DNA from: Atribacter laminatus
Lineage (GTDB): Bacteria > Atribacterota > Atribacteria > Atribacterales > Atribacteraceae
Reading direction: 5' to 3'
Assembly (NCBI RefSeq): GCF_015775515.1
Contig: NZ_CP065383.1
Span: 2,108,001-2,172,000, forward strand
Length of the DNA: 64,000 nt
A model generated the notes under the pieces. It saw only the letters and a list, made by a program, of their open reading frames with translations. It was not told the DNA's origin and did no database searches. Positions 45,397-56,492 of the stretch are shown piece by piece. The stretch's first letter is position 1, and every line of letters begins with the position of its first letter. Made by a program: the position numbers and the translations under genes.

Positions 45397-46407
45397 TTAA
45401 TAAACTTCAAGGTCATTATATTGAGGAAAATAGGTTTTGGTGAGTTCGATCCAAACTGGATCGACATCCCAAGGAACCACCTTGGTTTTATCGTCTATTG
45501 TTTCAGGTGTTATTGGTGTATTTGGTAAAAGAATTTGCTGGCGTTTGTCAGTAATCTGTCCTTTCACATAAGAATGGAGAGCCAGGAAAGAAACTAGGCC
45601 CTCCCAACCGGGTGAAGTCGAGATTGAGTATTGAATGCCTCCCTCTTTAATCAATTCAATGCCATACGGAGCTCCATTGGTAGTGATGACTTTGATAGGA
45701 TTATTCAATAAATCTCGTCCTTTAAGCATTCGAACTACTGCTGCACCCATCTCTTCATTAAAGACAAAAAGAATGGTGAAATCGTACCCGGATTCGATAA
45801 GATCTTGGGCCTGGTCGACAGCGACAGTAGGAGTGTATTTTCCATCTCGCACTGCTACAATTTCATTCTTACCCAATTCGGCAACTTTGGGTTCGAAGGA
45901 CTCCCGGAACATTTGAACTGGAATGTGTTCAAACAAACCCATGATGACTGCAATTTTTTCTCCTGGATAATTGTTAGCGATATATTCGGCAACATTCACA
46001 CCCATACCTTTCCAGTCAAAATCGATGCAGGCGACCACCTCATCGGGAGAGGCTAAGACCTGACCGACATTGTCGGTAACCACTAACGGGACTCCGGCAG
46101 CGGCACATTCACGGGCAGCTATAAAAGCACCGTTGGGGTTGAACGAGAAAATACACATTCCATCAATGCCCATATCTATTAAAGTTTTAATGTTGGTAAT
46201 TTCTTTTTCGGTGTCATAATCGGAATTCAAGACGATCACCTCAACACCAGCCATCTCAGCTCCATAGGAAAATCCCTCAACATCCTTTTTATACCAAGTA
46301 TCTGGACCAGGCGTAACGTATCCGTAAGTTAAAGCAAGAACTGGTATTGAAATAGATAGTAAGAGAGCCAGAATTAGAAGACTTAAAAACACTTTTTTTA
46401 CCTTCAT
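45397..46407 (-). CDS. Sugar ABC transporter substrate-binding protein, RbsB/YtfQ-like
   Basis: A 336-residue periplasmic-binding protein. Signal peptide is VFLSLLILALLLSISIPVLA, cleaved before LTYG. The mature part has YGAEMAGVEVIVLNSDYDTE, IDGMCIFSFNPNGAFIAARE near residue 95 and VPLVVTDNVGQVLASPDEVV near 115. It is the first gene of an operon with ATPase, permease and isomerase. The ribosome site AAGGAGGG is strong. Ligand unknown, probably a sugar. Confidence 0.9.
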   Translation of the reverse strand: MKVKKVFLSLLILALLLSISIPVLALTYGYVTPGPDTWYKKDVEGFSYGAEMAGVEVIVLNSDYDTEKEITNIKTLIDMGIDGMCIFSFNPNGAFIAARECAAAGVPLVVTDNVGQVLASPDEVVACIDFDWKGMGVNVAEYIANNYPGEKIAVIMGLFEHIPVQMFRESFEPKVAELGKNEIVAVRDGKYTPTVAVDQAQDLIESGYDFTILFVFNEEMGAAVVRMLKGRDLLNNPIKVITTNGAPYGIELIKEGGIQYSISTSPGWEGLVSFLALHSYVKGQITDKRQQILLPNTPITPETIDDKTKVVPWDVDPVWIELTKTYFPQYNDLEVY

Positions 46408-46440
46408 GGTAATTCCCTCCTTTATTAAATTCTAAATTCA

Positions 46441-46470
46441 ATTGTAGGTTTTCATTGATTCGATTGTCAA
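46441..46470 (-). promoter_or_regulatory. Sigma70-type promoter for binding-protein operon
   Basis: On the minus strand TTGACA (46465-46470), 18 bases and TACAAT (46441-46446), about 35 bases before the gene start. I see no clear centre-CG palindrome beside it, unlike the other sugar operons. Confidence 0.6.
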
Positions 46471-46641
46471 GTAAGTTGGCTGTCACAATGAGTAAATCAA
46501 GAGAAGCTAAGGAAAAGGTTGTCTTGATAAGAATCTCAAATTCTTTTATGATGTGTTCAGGAACTAATAAATAAGCTTAAAAATAATTCATCAGTTATAA
46601 AAAAGACCATTGCAATTTTTAATTGAAAGGAACTAATATTT

Positions 46642-48120
46642 TTGAATATTCTGGTTGATAAACTAAGAGAAGTATTCGTTTCGGTTTTTCCTATCACCAT
46701 TATCGTTTTTATTCTCCATTTTACAATTGCTCCGGTGGAATTGTATCAGCTGTTCAGATTTATAATTGGTGCTGCTTTAATATTTATTGGTCTATCAGTT
46801 TTCTTATTAGGTGTAGACTTGGGTGTGAGTCAAATTGGTCATCTCATGGGTTCGGTATTGGTAAAAAGTAACAAGATAATAATTATAGGCATTGCCGGCC
46901 TCATTTTGGGATTTTTTATTTCGATTGCTGAACCTGATTTGCATGTCTTAGCCAATCAAATTGATTTAGTGACATCTGGAACCATTTCCAAAATAAGCAT
47001 TTTGATTACCGTTTCTATTGGAATAGCAATTCTTATGACCATTGGTTTGTTTCGAATTATATTTAATATATCTCTTCAAAAAGTTCTCATAGGAATGTAT
47101 TTTATAGTTTTAATTCTCTCTTTTTTTTCAACCCCGGAATATTTAGCAATAGGTTTTGATGCTTCTGGTGCAACCACCGGTGCTATGACCGTTCCTTTTA
47201 TCTTAGCTCTCGCCGTCGGTATTTCTTCTCTAAAAAAGAACGGGATAGCTTCGGAGGAAGATAGCTTTGGTTTAGTCGGTATTACTTCAATAGGGCCAAT
47301 TCTATCTATTATTCTGGTAAGTTTATTAATAAGGCAAAATACATTCTCAAATGTAGCAGTCAATCAAATTCCACATTCTTCATCCGTTCTAGATCCCTTT
47401 ATTCAAAAACTCCCGGTTATAATGATTGAAATAATGCTCGCCATGTTTCCCTTGTTGGTTGTTTTTATATTGTATAAGTTTATTGTCAAAGATTTACCAA
47501 AAAGAGCATTCATTCGAGTTTTTAAAGGACTCATCTATGCCTATATTGGACTGGTGATTTTTTTGCTTGGTGTCAACGCAGGATTTATGGAAGTTGGGCA
47601 TATAATCGGTTATAAGGTGGCATCACTCAATAGCCATTGGATAATTGTTATTGTGGGTTTTATTTTAGGGTTGGTCACAGTATTAGCTGAACCGGCTGTC
47701 CACGTTTTAACCGAGCAAATTGAGGATATAACTTCTGGATATATTCAGAAAAGAATAATCAATATTGCCCTATCGGTAGGAGTGGGTATTGCTGTGGCTT
47801 TGTCAATGCTTAGGATTGTCATACCAGGAATTCAATTGTGGCACTATCTTTTGCCGGGATTTTTTATTGCTTTGGTGATGTCTTTTTTTGTCCCAAATTT
47901 ATTTGTTGGAATTGCTTTTGATTCAGGAGGTGTTGCCTCTGGTCCAATGACGGCAACTTTTATTTTAGCATTCTCACAAGGTACGGCCAGTGCAACTCAA
48001 GGTGCTAATATTTTAATTGATGGATTTGGAATGATAGCTATGGTGGCATTAACACCGTTGATTGCTATACAAATTATTGGTATTCTCTATAAACGAAAAT
48101 CAGGAAAAAGAGGGATATAA
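46642..48120 (+). CDS. DUF1538 family integral membrane protein (internal duplication)
   Basis: A 492-residue membrane protein made of two similar halves of about 240 residues. Matching words in the halves are FLLGVDLGVSQIGHLMGSVL and FLLGVNAGFMEVGHIIGYKV, AEPDLHVLANQID and AEPAVHVLTEQIE, and FDASGATTGAMTVPFILALA and FDSGGVASGPMTATFILAFS. Each half has about five hydrophobic segments, like a transporter built by duplication. The substrate is unknown. TTG start with AAAGGAAC upstream. The next gene, a tandem PII-like protein, begins 8 bases after its stop, which suggests regulation of this protein by PII-type effector binding. Confidence 0.88.
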   Translation: MNILVDKLREVFVSVFPITIIVFILHFTIAPVELYQLFRFIIGAALIFIGLSVFLLGVDLGVSQIGHLMGSVLVKSNKIIIIGIAGLILGFFISIAEPDLHVLANQIDLVTSGTISKISILITVSIGIAILMTIGLFRIIFNISLQKVLIGMYFIVLILSFFSTPEYLAIGFDASGATTGAMTVPFILALAVGISSLKKNGIASEEDSFGLVGITSIGPILSIILVSLLIRQNTFSNVAVNQIPHSSSVLDPFIQKLPVIMIEIMLAMFPLLVVFILYKFIVKDLPKRAFIRVFKGLIYAYIGLVIFLLGVNAGFMEVGHIIGYKVASLNSHWIIVIVGFILGLVTVLAEPAVHVLTEQIEDITSGYIQKRIINIALSVGVGIAVALSMLRIVIPGIQLWHYLLPGFFIALVMSFFVPNLFVGIAFDSGGVASGPMTATFILAFSQGTASATQGANILIDGFGMIAMVALTPLIAIQIIGILYKRKSGKRGI

Positions 48121-48127
48121 AAGAAGA

Positions 48128-48796
48128 ATGGATATATGTCCTGAGAGTAAAGAGTATGAATTGTTTTGTGTAATAGTGAACCATGGTGTTGGGAGTAAAA
48201 TTATTAAATTTGCAAAACAGCATGGTATTAGTGGTGCAACTGTTATTTTAGGCAAGGGAACAATCAAGAACCATTGGTTAGAAGCTCTTGAGCTTTTTGA
48301 AATAAGAAGAGAGATTGTATTTATTGTGGCTGAAAAAGAATTAGGATATTTGGTCATGAATGCCATCGAAAAGAAATTCGACTTACAAAAACCGAACCAA
48401 GGAATTGCTTTTACGTTCTCTTTAAGTAATTATTTGGGAGCTCAAAATTGTATTTTTAGAAAAAAGACGAAAAGCGAGATAGGGGAAAATATTATGTATA
48501 ATGCGATATTTGTGGTAGTTGATAAGGGTCAAGCAGAATCGGTTATTAATGCAGCGAAATCAGCTGGTGCGCGGGGAGGAACCATTATTAACGCCAGAGG
48601 CTCCGGTATTCATGAAACCGAAACCTTATTTTCAATGGCGATCGAACCCGAAAAGGAAATCGTTTTTATTATTTCGAAGAGCGATCTCACCGATCCAATT
48701 GTTCAAAAAATTAGGGAAGAGCTCAAAATTGATGAGCCAGGAAAAGGAATTATCTTTGTTCTCGATGTAAACAAAACTTATGGCTTATTAAAATAG
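48128..48796 (+). CDS. Tandem PII-like signalling protein
   Basis: About 222 residues in two PII-like (GlnB/GlnK fold) repeats, at about 8-105 and 125-220. Repeat 1 has AKQHGISGATVILGKG, REIVFIVAEKELGYLVMNAI and GIAFTFSLSNYLG. Repeat 2 has AKSAGARGGTIINARGSG, KEIVFIISKSDLTDPIVQKI and GIIFVLDVNKTYGL. Classical PII proteins have one such domain per chain and bind ATP/ADP and a small effector. The ATG at 48128 is preferred; the frame is open 22 codons further into the DUF1538 gene. It probably gates or reports on the adjacent DUF1538 protein. Confidence 0.82.
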   Translation: MDICPESKEYELFCVIVNHGVGSKIIKFAKQHGISGATVILGKGTIKNHWLEALELFEIRREIVFIVAEKELGYLVMNAIEKKFDLQKPNQGIAFTFSLSNYLGAQNCIFRKKTKSEIGENIMYNAIFVVVDKGQAESVINAAKSAGARGGTIINARGSGIHETETLFSMAIEPEKEIVFIISKSDLTDPIVQKIREELKIDEPGKGIIFVLDVNKTYGLLK

Positions 48797-49164
48797 GATT
48801 CAACCGAGCATTTCCAGTAAATGGTAAAGAATTTATCTCTTGAACTACTTGATCATTCCTAATTAGTTTCGAGAAACTCTCTTTCATTTTAAGCTAACTT
48901 GGTAACCGTCTAAAATAACTGCTACAGAGTTAAAAAGATTTAAAAGAATAAATTTTTTAAAAGGGACTCTTGAAGTTTTCATTGTTATGGTTCATGGCAA
49001 AAGTGACCCAAACGTCAATCCTAAAATTTTTAAATGATTTATATAATTGTCCTCCTATTACTTCTATGAGAATTATACTGGAATTTTTAAAATACACTAA
49101 ATAGTTTGCTATAATAAGGGAAATATTGTTTTTTTGATTTCAGTTCTTGAGGAGGGAAAGAGAA
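48797..49164 (+). promoter_or_regulatory. Spacer with TATAAT box ahead of lipoprotein gene
   Basis: No gene is visible. A perfect TATAAT at 49110-49115 lies about 50 bp before the start of the next gene, with only a weak -35 (TTAAAA at 49087-49092, 17-base spacer). GAGGAGGG at about 49150-49156 is the ribosome site and argues for the TTG at 49165 as the start. Confidence 0.45.
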
Positions 49165-49542
49165 TTGGGCAATTTTATAAAAAGAATTTTATATCCCGGT
49201 TTTTTCATATTGGTTTTGGTAATTATCTTCTCCGGTTGTACCCCTCATTCACCTCAACCTACAACAGTACCAGAAAACACGGTATTTATGATTAATGACA
49301 GCTTTGTTCCTCAAACGATCACTGTCACCCCAGGAACAAAAATTACTTGGGTAAATATGGATACAGAAGTCCATTCAGTTACCTGTCAAATGTCAAATGA
49401 GATGGAGGGAGTGTTTTTTGATAGTGGAGCTATAGAACCAGGATGGATCTATGAAAGAACTTTTATAAACACTGGGCAATTTCACTATCGTTGTAAATTT
49501 CAACCTACGGGGAGAATGACTGGGGTAGTTATAGTTCAATAA
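49165..49542 (+). CDS. Cupredoxin-fold lipoprotein with altered copper site
   Basis: About 125 residues. Leader ILYPGFFILVLVIIFSGC ends in a lipobox-like Cys, so the protein is likely lipid-anchored. The remainder is a plastocyanin/cupredoxin-like barrel: INDSFVPQTITVTPGTKITW, DTEVHSVTCQMS and FHYRCKFQPTGRMTGVVIVQ. Type 1 copper sites use H, C, H, M. Here the first His (EVHS) and the Cys (YRC) are present. The usual C-x-x-H-P-x-M becomes C-K-F-Q-P-T-G-R-M, so the second His is Gln and the Met is displaced. Copper binding may be lost or changed. Confidence 0.8.
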   Translation: MGNFIKRILYPGFFILVLVIIFSGCTPHSPQPTTVPENTVFMINDSFVPQTITVTPGTKITWVNMDTEVHSVTCQMSNEMEGVFFDSGAIEPGWIYERTFINTGQFHYRCKFQPTGRMTGVVIVQ

Positions 49543-49596
49543 GCCGATAGAATAGACCTACACTAGGTGCTTTGAGGAGACTTAGGGAGAGTCTAG

Positions 49597-49737
49597 GAAG
49601 ACTCACTTTATCAAAAAAATATTATTGAACGAGATTTGTTGTTGTGGGAAGAATTAAAAGATCACAAAGATTATAACCGATTGAATTTTGAAGACTTGTA
49701 TAAGCAAAGAATCAATAATATACTTTTTTTAAAATGA
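49597..49737 (+). pseudogene. Possible gene remnant between lipoprotein genes
   Basis: A 46-codon frame after an in-frame stop reads like the end of a protein (IIERDLLLWEELKDHKDYNR, then NFEDLYKQRINNILFLK) but has no proper start or ribosome site. I do not recognise it; it may be the tail of a decayed gene or chance. Confidence 0.2.
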
Positions 49738-49770
49738 ATAAAAGATATCATTTATTAAAGGAGGTATGTA

Positions 49771-50178
49771 TTGAAAAGAGCTTTTATTTTAGCTATTTTA
49801 TCTTTAACGTTTATCATTTTCTTAAATGGTTGCAGCGGTACTCCACAAAACGACCTATCGAGCAATCTAGTTTGCTCCATAACTACCCAGCTTTCCAATA
49901 ATCAAATCTGTTATCAGAGTAGCCTTGCCAATAATAGCACTCAGGGTTTTACAATTACCAAGGTTGAAGTAACAGTTTGTGTTTTAGGTATTTGTGGGCC
50001 GGCACAGGGTATTCCTGAAGCAGAAGCTTATTGCCCAGCGGGACAATCCGAGACAAATTCAGGATGTGTAGATTTGACTGTTACTCCAGGAATATTGACA
50101 GGAACTTTAAAAATTGCTTTCAGTGGAACTTACGATGATGGAACACCAGATGAAAAAACTTGTACTGTCAATTGGTGA
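49771..50178 (+). CDS. Cysteine-rich putative lipoprotein
   Basis: A 135-residue protein with lipoprotein leader FILAILSLTFIIFLNGC; the Cys at about residue 21 would be lipidated. The mature chain has further cysteines (VCSITT, QICYQS, VCVLGICGP, AYCPAGQ, SGCVDLTV, KTCTVNW), which could form disulfides outside the cytoplasm. No family is recognised. TTG start is well supported by AAAGGAGGT at about 49758-49766. It follows the cupredoxin-like lipoprotein by about 230 bp and may be functionally linked to it, but nothing in the sequence proves this. Confidence 0.7.
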   Translation: MKRAFILAILSLTFIIFLNGCSGTPQNDLSSNLVCSITTQLSNNQICYQSSLANNSTQGFTITKVEVTVCVLGICGPAQGIPEAEAYCPAGQSETNSGCVDLTVTPGILTGTLKIAFSGTYDDGTPDEKTCTVNW

Positions 50179-50484
50179 TTTCCCAAAAATGAATTGGGAG
50201 ATTGAGAATTTTGAGATTTTTTTAGTAAAAAAATGCAAGGCTTTTATTATTTGAATATAATTATTAATTGTTATACTTATATTGGAAACCCATCTACGGG
50301 ATTGATAAAATCAAGCCCCTACAAAAGATTTTACACATTTTATTGTACTCGTTTAATGTAGCGACATGCCATGGCATGTCGAATTCCTGTTTTATATCCT
50401 ATCCAGATTTTCATTATCATTTGGTAACAAAAAGTGGCATAAATGTCTATTATTATATAAATTAATGTAAAAGGTGTGGATTTA
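50179..50484. repeat. Spacer with exact copy of 20-bp palindromic repeat
   Basis: CGACATGCCATGGCATGTCG at 50362-50381 is identical to 1549-1568. Its flank, read on the minus strand (GAATTC before it, CTACATTAAACGAG after), also matches that copy, so this element is in inverse orientation. AAGCCCCTACA at about 50312-50322 recalls GCGCCCCTAC next to the first copy. No gene is seen here. Confidence 0.7.
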
Positions 50485-51774
50485 ATGGATAAGAACCAAT
50501 TAAAAAAAGAAGCATATGAATTGATACGCAATTTTAAAGGTAAAAGCTATAGCTTTGGCCTCGATGTTTTGGACTCAGTCGGTCAACATACAGCAAAATG
50601 TGGAAAAATAGCATTAGTCATAGCCAATACGAAATTACATGAACAAATTATAAACCGGATATTAAATTCATTGAAAAAACATCAAGTCACCATTGCTGGA
50701 GGAAGGGTTTTCCACAATGCTAAGCCCAACACTCCTCGAGAAGATGTCTATCGGTTAGAAAGCTATATTTTACATTTTAAGCCTGATTGTATAGTAGTTA
50801 TTGGGGGTGGGAGCTCGATTGATGCGGCCAAAATAGCCAATGCATTAGCTTCCCTCGGTGTTTATAGCCCAGAAATCGATACCTATTTAGGTGCTGGTTT
50901 GGTAACGAAGGGGATAAAGCAAACCGGCAAAAAGCTATTGCCTTTAGTTGCAGTTGAAATGGCGGCTAGTTCTGGATCACACCTTACCAGGTATGCCGTA
51001 GTAACTGATCCAGTTGCTGGTCAGAAAAAACTGATTGTAGATGATGCCATAATACCAAATCGAGCAATTTTTGATTATACGGTTACAACTACCGCGCCAA
51101 CCGAACTCACCGTTGATGGAGCGATGGACGGTCTTTCTCATTGTTTGGAATCTTTTTACGGTGTAAGTCAGGATAAAATGGAATATCTTAAGAAAATATC
51201 TCTAACCGGTATCGAATTAATTTTGGATAACACTAAAAATGCAAGCGAAAACCCTAATGATTTGGAAGCCAGAGAAGGATTGGGACTTGGAACCGATTTA
51301 GGTGGGAATGCAATTATGATTTGTGGAACCAACGGCGCTCATCTTTCCAGCTACTCTTTAGTAGATATATCCAGTCACGGGCGCGCCTGTGGCATTATGA
51401 ATATTTATTATACTGTTTTCTTTGCTTCTGCTATTGAAGAAAAAGTCCGGTTATTCGGGAATCTTCTCAAGGAAAAGGATTTTATTTCGGTGGAGCTTAA
51501 TCAATTACACGGAAAGGATTTAGGGGTTGAGGTAGCAGGAGGGTTAACCCGGTTTTATAAAAGCATTAATTTTCCAATCAAATTATTAGATCTCCCGGGA
51601 TTTAACGATCAATATATTGAGCGCACCTTGCAAGCGGCCAAGGATCCCCAGTTAGAAATGAAGCTCAAAAGCTTGCCGGTTCAAATCAACGCAACTGAGG
51701 TAGATGAATATATGGCGCCAATTTTAGAAGCTGCCAAAACCGGGAATTTCGATTTAATAAAAATGAAAGCATAA
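50485..51774 (+). CDS. Iron-containing alcohol dehydrogenase family protein
   Basis: About 429 residues of the Fe-ADH family. The N-terminal domain has the nucleotide loop DCIVVIGGGSSIDAAKIANA near residue 107. The C-terminal helical domain carries the metal-site region: ELTVDGAMDGLSHCLESFYG near residue 215 with the Asp and His, and GAHLSSYSLVDISSHGRACG near residue 290 with further His. It is expected to reduce an aldehyde or ketone with NAD(P)H, or the reverse. The ATG at 50485 is preferred over the GTG at 50476 because AAAAGG lies about 11 bases ahead. It stands alone, after a repeat-containing spacer. Confidence 0.88.
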   Translation: MDKNQLKKEAYELIRNFKGKSYSFGLDVLDSVGQHTAKCGKIALVIANTKLHEQIINRILNSLKKHQVTIAGGRVFHNAKPNTPREDVYRLESYILHFKPDCIVVIGGGSSIDAAKIANALASLGVYSPEIDTYLGAGLVTKGIKQTGKKLLPLVAVEMAASSGSHLTRYAVVTDPVAGQKKLIVDDAIIPNRAIFDYTVTTTAPTELTVDGAMDGLSHCLESFYGVSQDKMEYLKKISLTGIELILDNTKNASENPNDLEAREGLGLGTDLGGNAIMICGTNGAHLSSYSLVDISSHGRACGIMNIYYTVFFASAIEEKVRLFGNLLKEKDFISVELNQLHGKDLGVEVAGGLTRFYKSINFPIKLLDLPGFNDQYIERTLQAAKDPQLEMKLKSLPVQINATEVDEYMAPILEAAKTGNFDLIKMKA

Positions 51775-51915
51775 TTTCTTTTATTGATGATTGTTAATTA
51801 ATTCGCCAAGAGAGTCCATAAAAGATTCTTTATCTCCCATTAAAGTCAAAAATATTCGTAGAGGCATCGAGGGTTCTTTAAATTAAAAAGGTTGGATATT
51901 AAAGCAGGAAAAGAA

Positions 51916-51991
51916 TGGTGAGCCATGAAGGATTCGAACCTTCGACACCCGGATTAAAAGTCCGGTGCTCTACCAACTGAGCTAATGGCCC
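51916..51991 (-). tRNA. tRNA-Lys (anticodon TTT)
   Basis: Read on the minus strand a complete cloverleaf is visible. The acceptor GGGCCAT pairs with ATGGCTC; the D-loop is AGCTCAGTTGGTAGAGC. The anticodon stem-loop is CCGGACTTTTAATCCGG with TTT, and the T-loop is GGTTCGAATCC. Encoded CCA is at 51916-51918. Confidence 0.96.
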
Positions 51992-52007
51992 ACTCGTCAA
52001 CTGCAAA

Positions 52008-52036
52008 AATATATATCAATTTGGTGGTTCTGTCAA
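52008..52036 (-). promoter_or_regulatory. Promoter of tRNA-Lys
   Basis: On the minus strand TTGACA (52031-52036), a 17-base spacer and TATATT (52008-52013) lie about 17 bases upstream of the tRNA 5' end. It is divergent from the rRNA promoter at 52186. Confidence 0.75.
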
Positions 52037-52185
52037 CCGGTTATGAAGAGTTTTCATGAAATATAAAGAGGAAAAACGGGAGAAGGGAAGGATGAGGGTG
52101 AATTTTTTTAGCTCAGTGCTCACACTCACTTCTTACCCTTTTTTTCAGAATAGAAAAGAAATAAAGAAAAAATTCATTTTGCCCC

Positions 52186-52214
52186 TTGCAAAAAAGACTG
52201 GATGCTATTAGAAT
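52186..52214 (+). promoter_or_regulatory. Promoter of the 23S-5S unit
   Basis: TTGCAA (52186-52191), 17 bases, TAGAAT (52209-52214). It lies about 125 bp before the mature 23S start, and the leader carries the 5' half of the 23S processing stem. No 16S rRNA sequence is found between this promoter and the 23S gene. Confidence 0.75.
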
Positions 52215-52266
52215 ACTATTTGCCAGTGAAATGGCATTTTTAAGAAGCACCTTGAAAACCGAATAG

Positions 52267-52282
52267 AATCTGTCAGGAATAC
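52267..52282 (+). other. 5' arm of 23S processing stem
   Basis: AATCTGTCAGGAATAC at 52267-52282 is the exact reverse complement of GTATTCCTGACAGATT at 55381-55396. The pair encloses the 23S gene and would form a 16-bp duplex suited to RNase III-type maturation. Confidence 0.85.
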
Positions 52283-52339
52283 ACTTCAATCAATCAAACC
52301 TTTTGTTAAACCTGATCAAAAAGAATTTTAGGATTTTGC

Positions 52340-55348
<3,009 letters not shown>

Positions 55349-55380
55349 GCATTGCACTCATCATTTCAAATAGACACCAG

Positions 55381-55396
55381 GTATTCCTGACAGATT
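55381..55396 (+). other. 3' arm of 23S processing stem
   Basis: GTATTCCTGACAGATT pairs perfectly with 52267-52282. It sits between the 23S and 5S genes. Confidence 0.85.
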
Positions 55397-55406
55397 TTAG
55401 CACGTT

Positions 55407-55524
55407 TCCCGGTGGCCATGGCGGAGGGGCCACACCCGGTCCCATTCCGAACCCGGAAGTGAAGCCCTCCAACGCCGATGATACTGCCTGGGCAGCTGGG
55501 TGGGAAAGTAGGACGCTGCCGGGA
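55407..55524 (+). rRNA. rrf: 5S ribosomal RNA
   Basis: About 118 bases with the conserved 5S features: GGGGCCACACCCGGTCCCAT, CGAACCCGGAAGTGAAGC and GGTGGGAAAGTAGGACGCTG. The ends TCCCGG and CCGGGA pair. It lies 58 bases after the 23S 3' end. Confidence 0.95.
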
Positions 55525-55541
55525 GCTAATATGAGAATGAC

Positions 55542-55582
55542 AAAAATAGGGCTGGAGAGATGATCTTCAGCCCTATTTTTTT
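55542..55582 (+). terminator. Rho-independent terminator of the 23S-5S unit
   Basis: A 13-bp stem AAAAATAGGGCTG (55542-55554) with CAGCCCTATTTTT (55568-55580), ending in a run of T. It follows the 5S gene by 17 bases. The spacer from here to 55736 shows no gene. Confidence 0.92.
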
Positions 55583-55736
55583 GAATAAAAAGATATAAAA
55601 CACTGGAGTGTTTAAAAAGAAAATACCAAGATAAGAAATAAATTAACTCGTTACTGATTACTGTACTGAAAGGGTAGAACTACAAGAAACTTATATGGTA
55701 GAATATGTTGAGACTTTTTTATGAAGGGGGAAACCT

Positions 55737-56486
55737 ATGTCTGGACATTCAAAATGGGCATCTATTAAACATAAAAAAGGGAAAACTGATGCAGCTCGTG
55801 GGAAAGCGTTTAGCAAATTGATTCGGTTAATAACTGTAGCAGCAAGACAGGGTGGAGGAAACCCAGATAATAATCCAAGACTTAGAGACGCAATATTAAA
55901 AGCCCGTGAAATTAATATGCCCGCAGATAATATTGATAAGGCAATTAAAAAAGGAACTGGAGAACTGGAAGGAGTAGCTATTGAAGAAGTAACTTATGAA
56001 GGATATGGACCCGGAGGAGTAGCGGTGATGGTTGATGCAACAACCGACAATCGAAATCGAACCACTGCAGAGGTACGACATTTATTTAGTAAATTAGGTG
56101 GAAATTTAGGAGAAAATGGCTCGGTTGCTTGGATTTTTGAAAGAAAAGGCTTGATTTCCTTTGATAAGGGAAGCGTTGAAGAAGATGATTTAACGATGAT
56201 AGCTATAGATGCTGGTGCAGAGGACATACAGACCTCCGACACGACAATTGATATTGTTACTTCACCAGGAGATTTTGATCGGATTAAAGATTTGATTGAA
56301 GAAAATAAAATAGCATATTCCAATGCTGAAATTACTATGGTACCAAAAACTACTGTTCATCTGGAAGGCAAACAAGCTCAACAGACACTTAACCTTATAG
56401 ATAGCTTAGAAGAATTAGATGATGTACAGGAAGTTTTTTCCAATTTTGAAATTTCTGATGAGTTACTTGAGTCGTTGGAGCAGTAA
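55737..56486 (+). CDS. yebC: YebC/PmpR family transcription or translation factor
   Basis: A 249-residue protein of near-standard length. The N-terminal signature SGHSKWASIKHKKGKTDAAR is followed by GKAFSKLIRLITVAARQGGG and NPRLRDAILKAREINMPADN. Later words include YEGYGPGGVAVMVDATTDNR and NLGENGSVAWIFERKGLIS. Family members act as DNA-binding regulators, and some have been linked to relief of ribosome stalling at proline runs. It sits 6 bp before ruvC, the common bacterial order. The ribosome site is GAAGGGGG. Confidence 0.95.
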   Translation: MSGHSKWASIKHKKGKTDAARGKAFSKLIRLITVAARQGGGNPDNNPRLRDAILKAREINMPADNIDKAIKKGTGELEGVAIEEVTYEGYGPGGVAVMVDATTDNRNRTTAEVRHLFSKLGGNLGENGSVAWIFERKGLISFDKGSVEEDDLTMIAIDAGAEDIQTSDTTIDIVTSPGDFDRIKDLIEENKIAYSNAEITMVPKTTVHLEGKQAQQTLNLIDSLEELDDVQEVFSNFEISDELLESLEQ

Positions 56487-56492
56487 TTTCTG

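Noticed and set aside
48062-48127. Earlier start for the tandem PII-like gene
   Set aside because: These 22 codons lie inside the DUF1538 gene and do not look like a PII N-terminus; the ATG at 48128 follows the DUF1538 stop directly.
49674-49690. AACCGATT word resembling the operator at 41709
   Set aside because: It lies within a protein-like frame away from any promoter, and the flanks do not match the operator consensus.
51775-52339. A 16S rRNA fragment ahead of 23S
   Set aside because: The stretch contains only the tRNA, two promoters and the 23S leader; no conserved 16S segment is visible.
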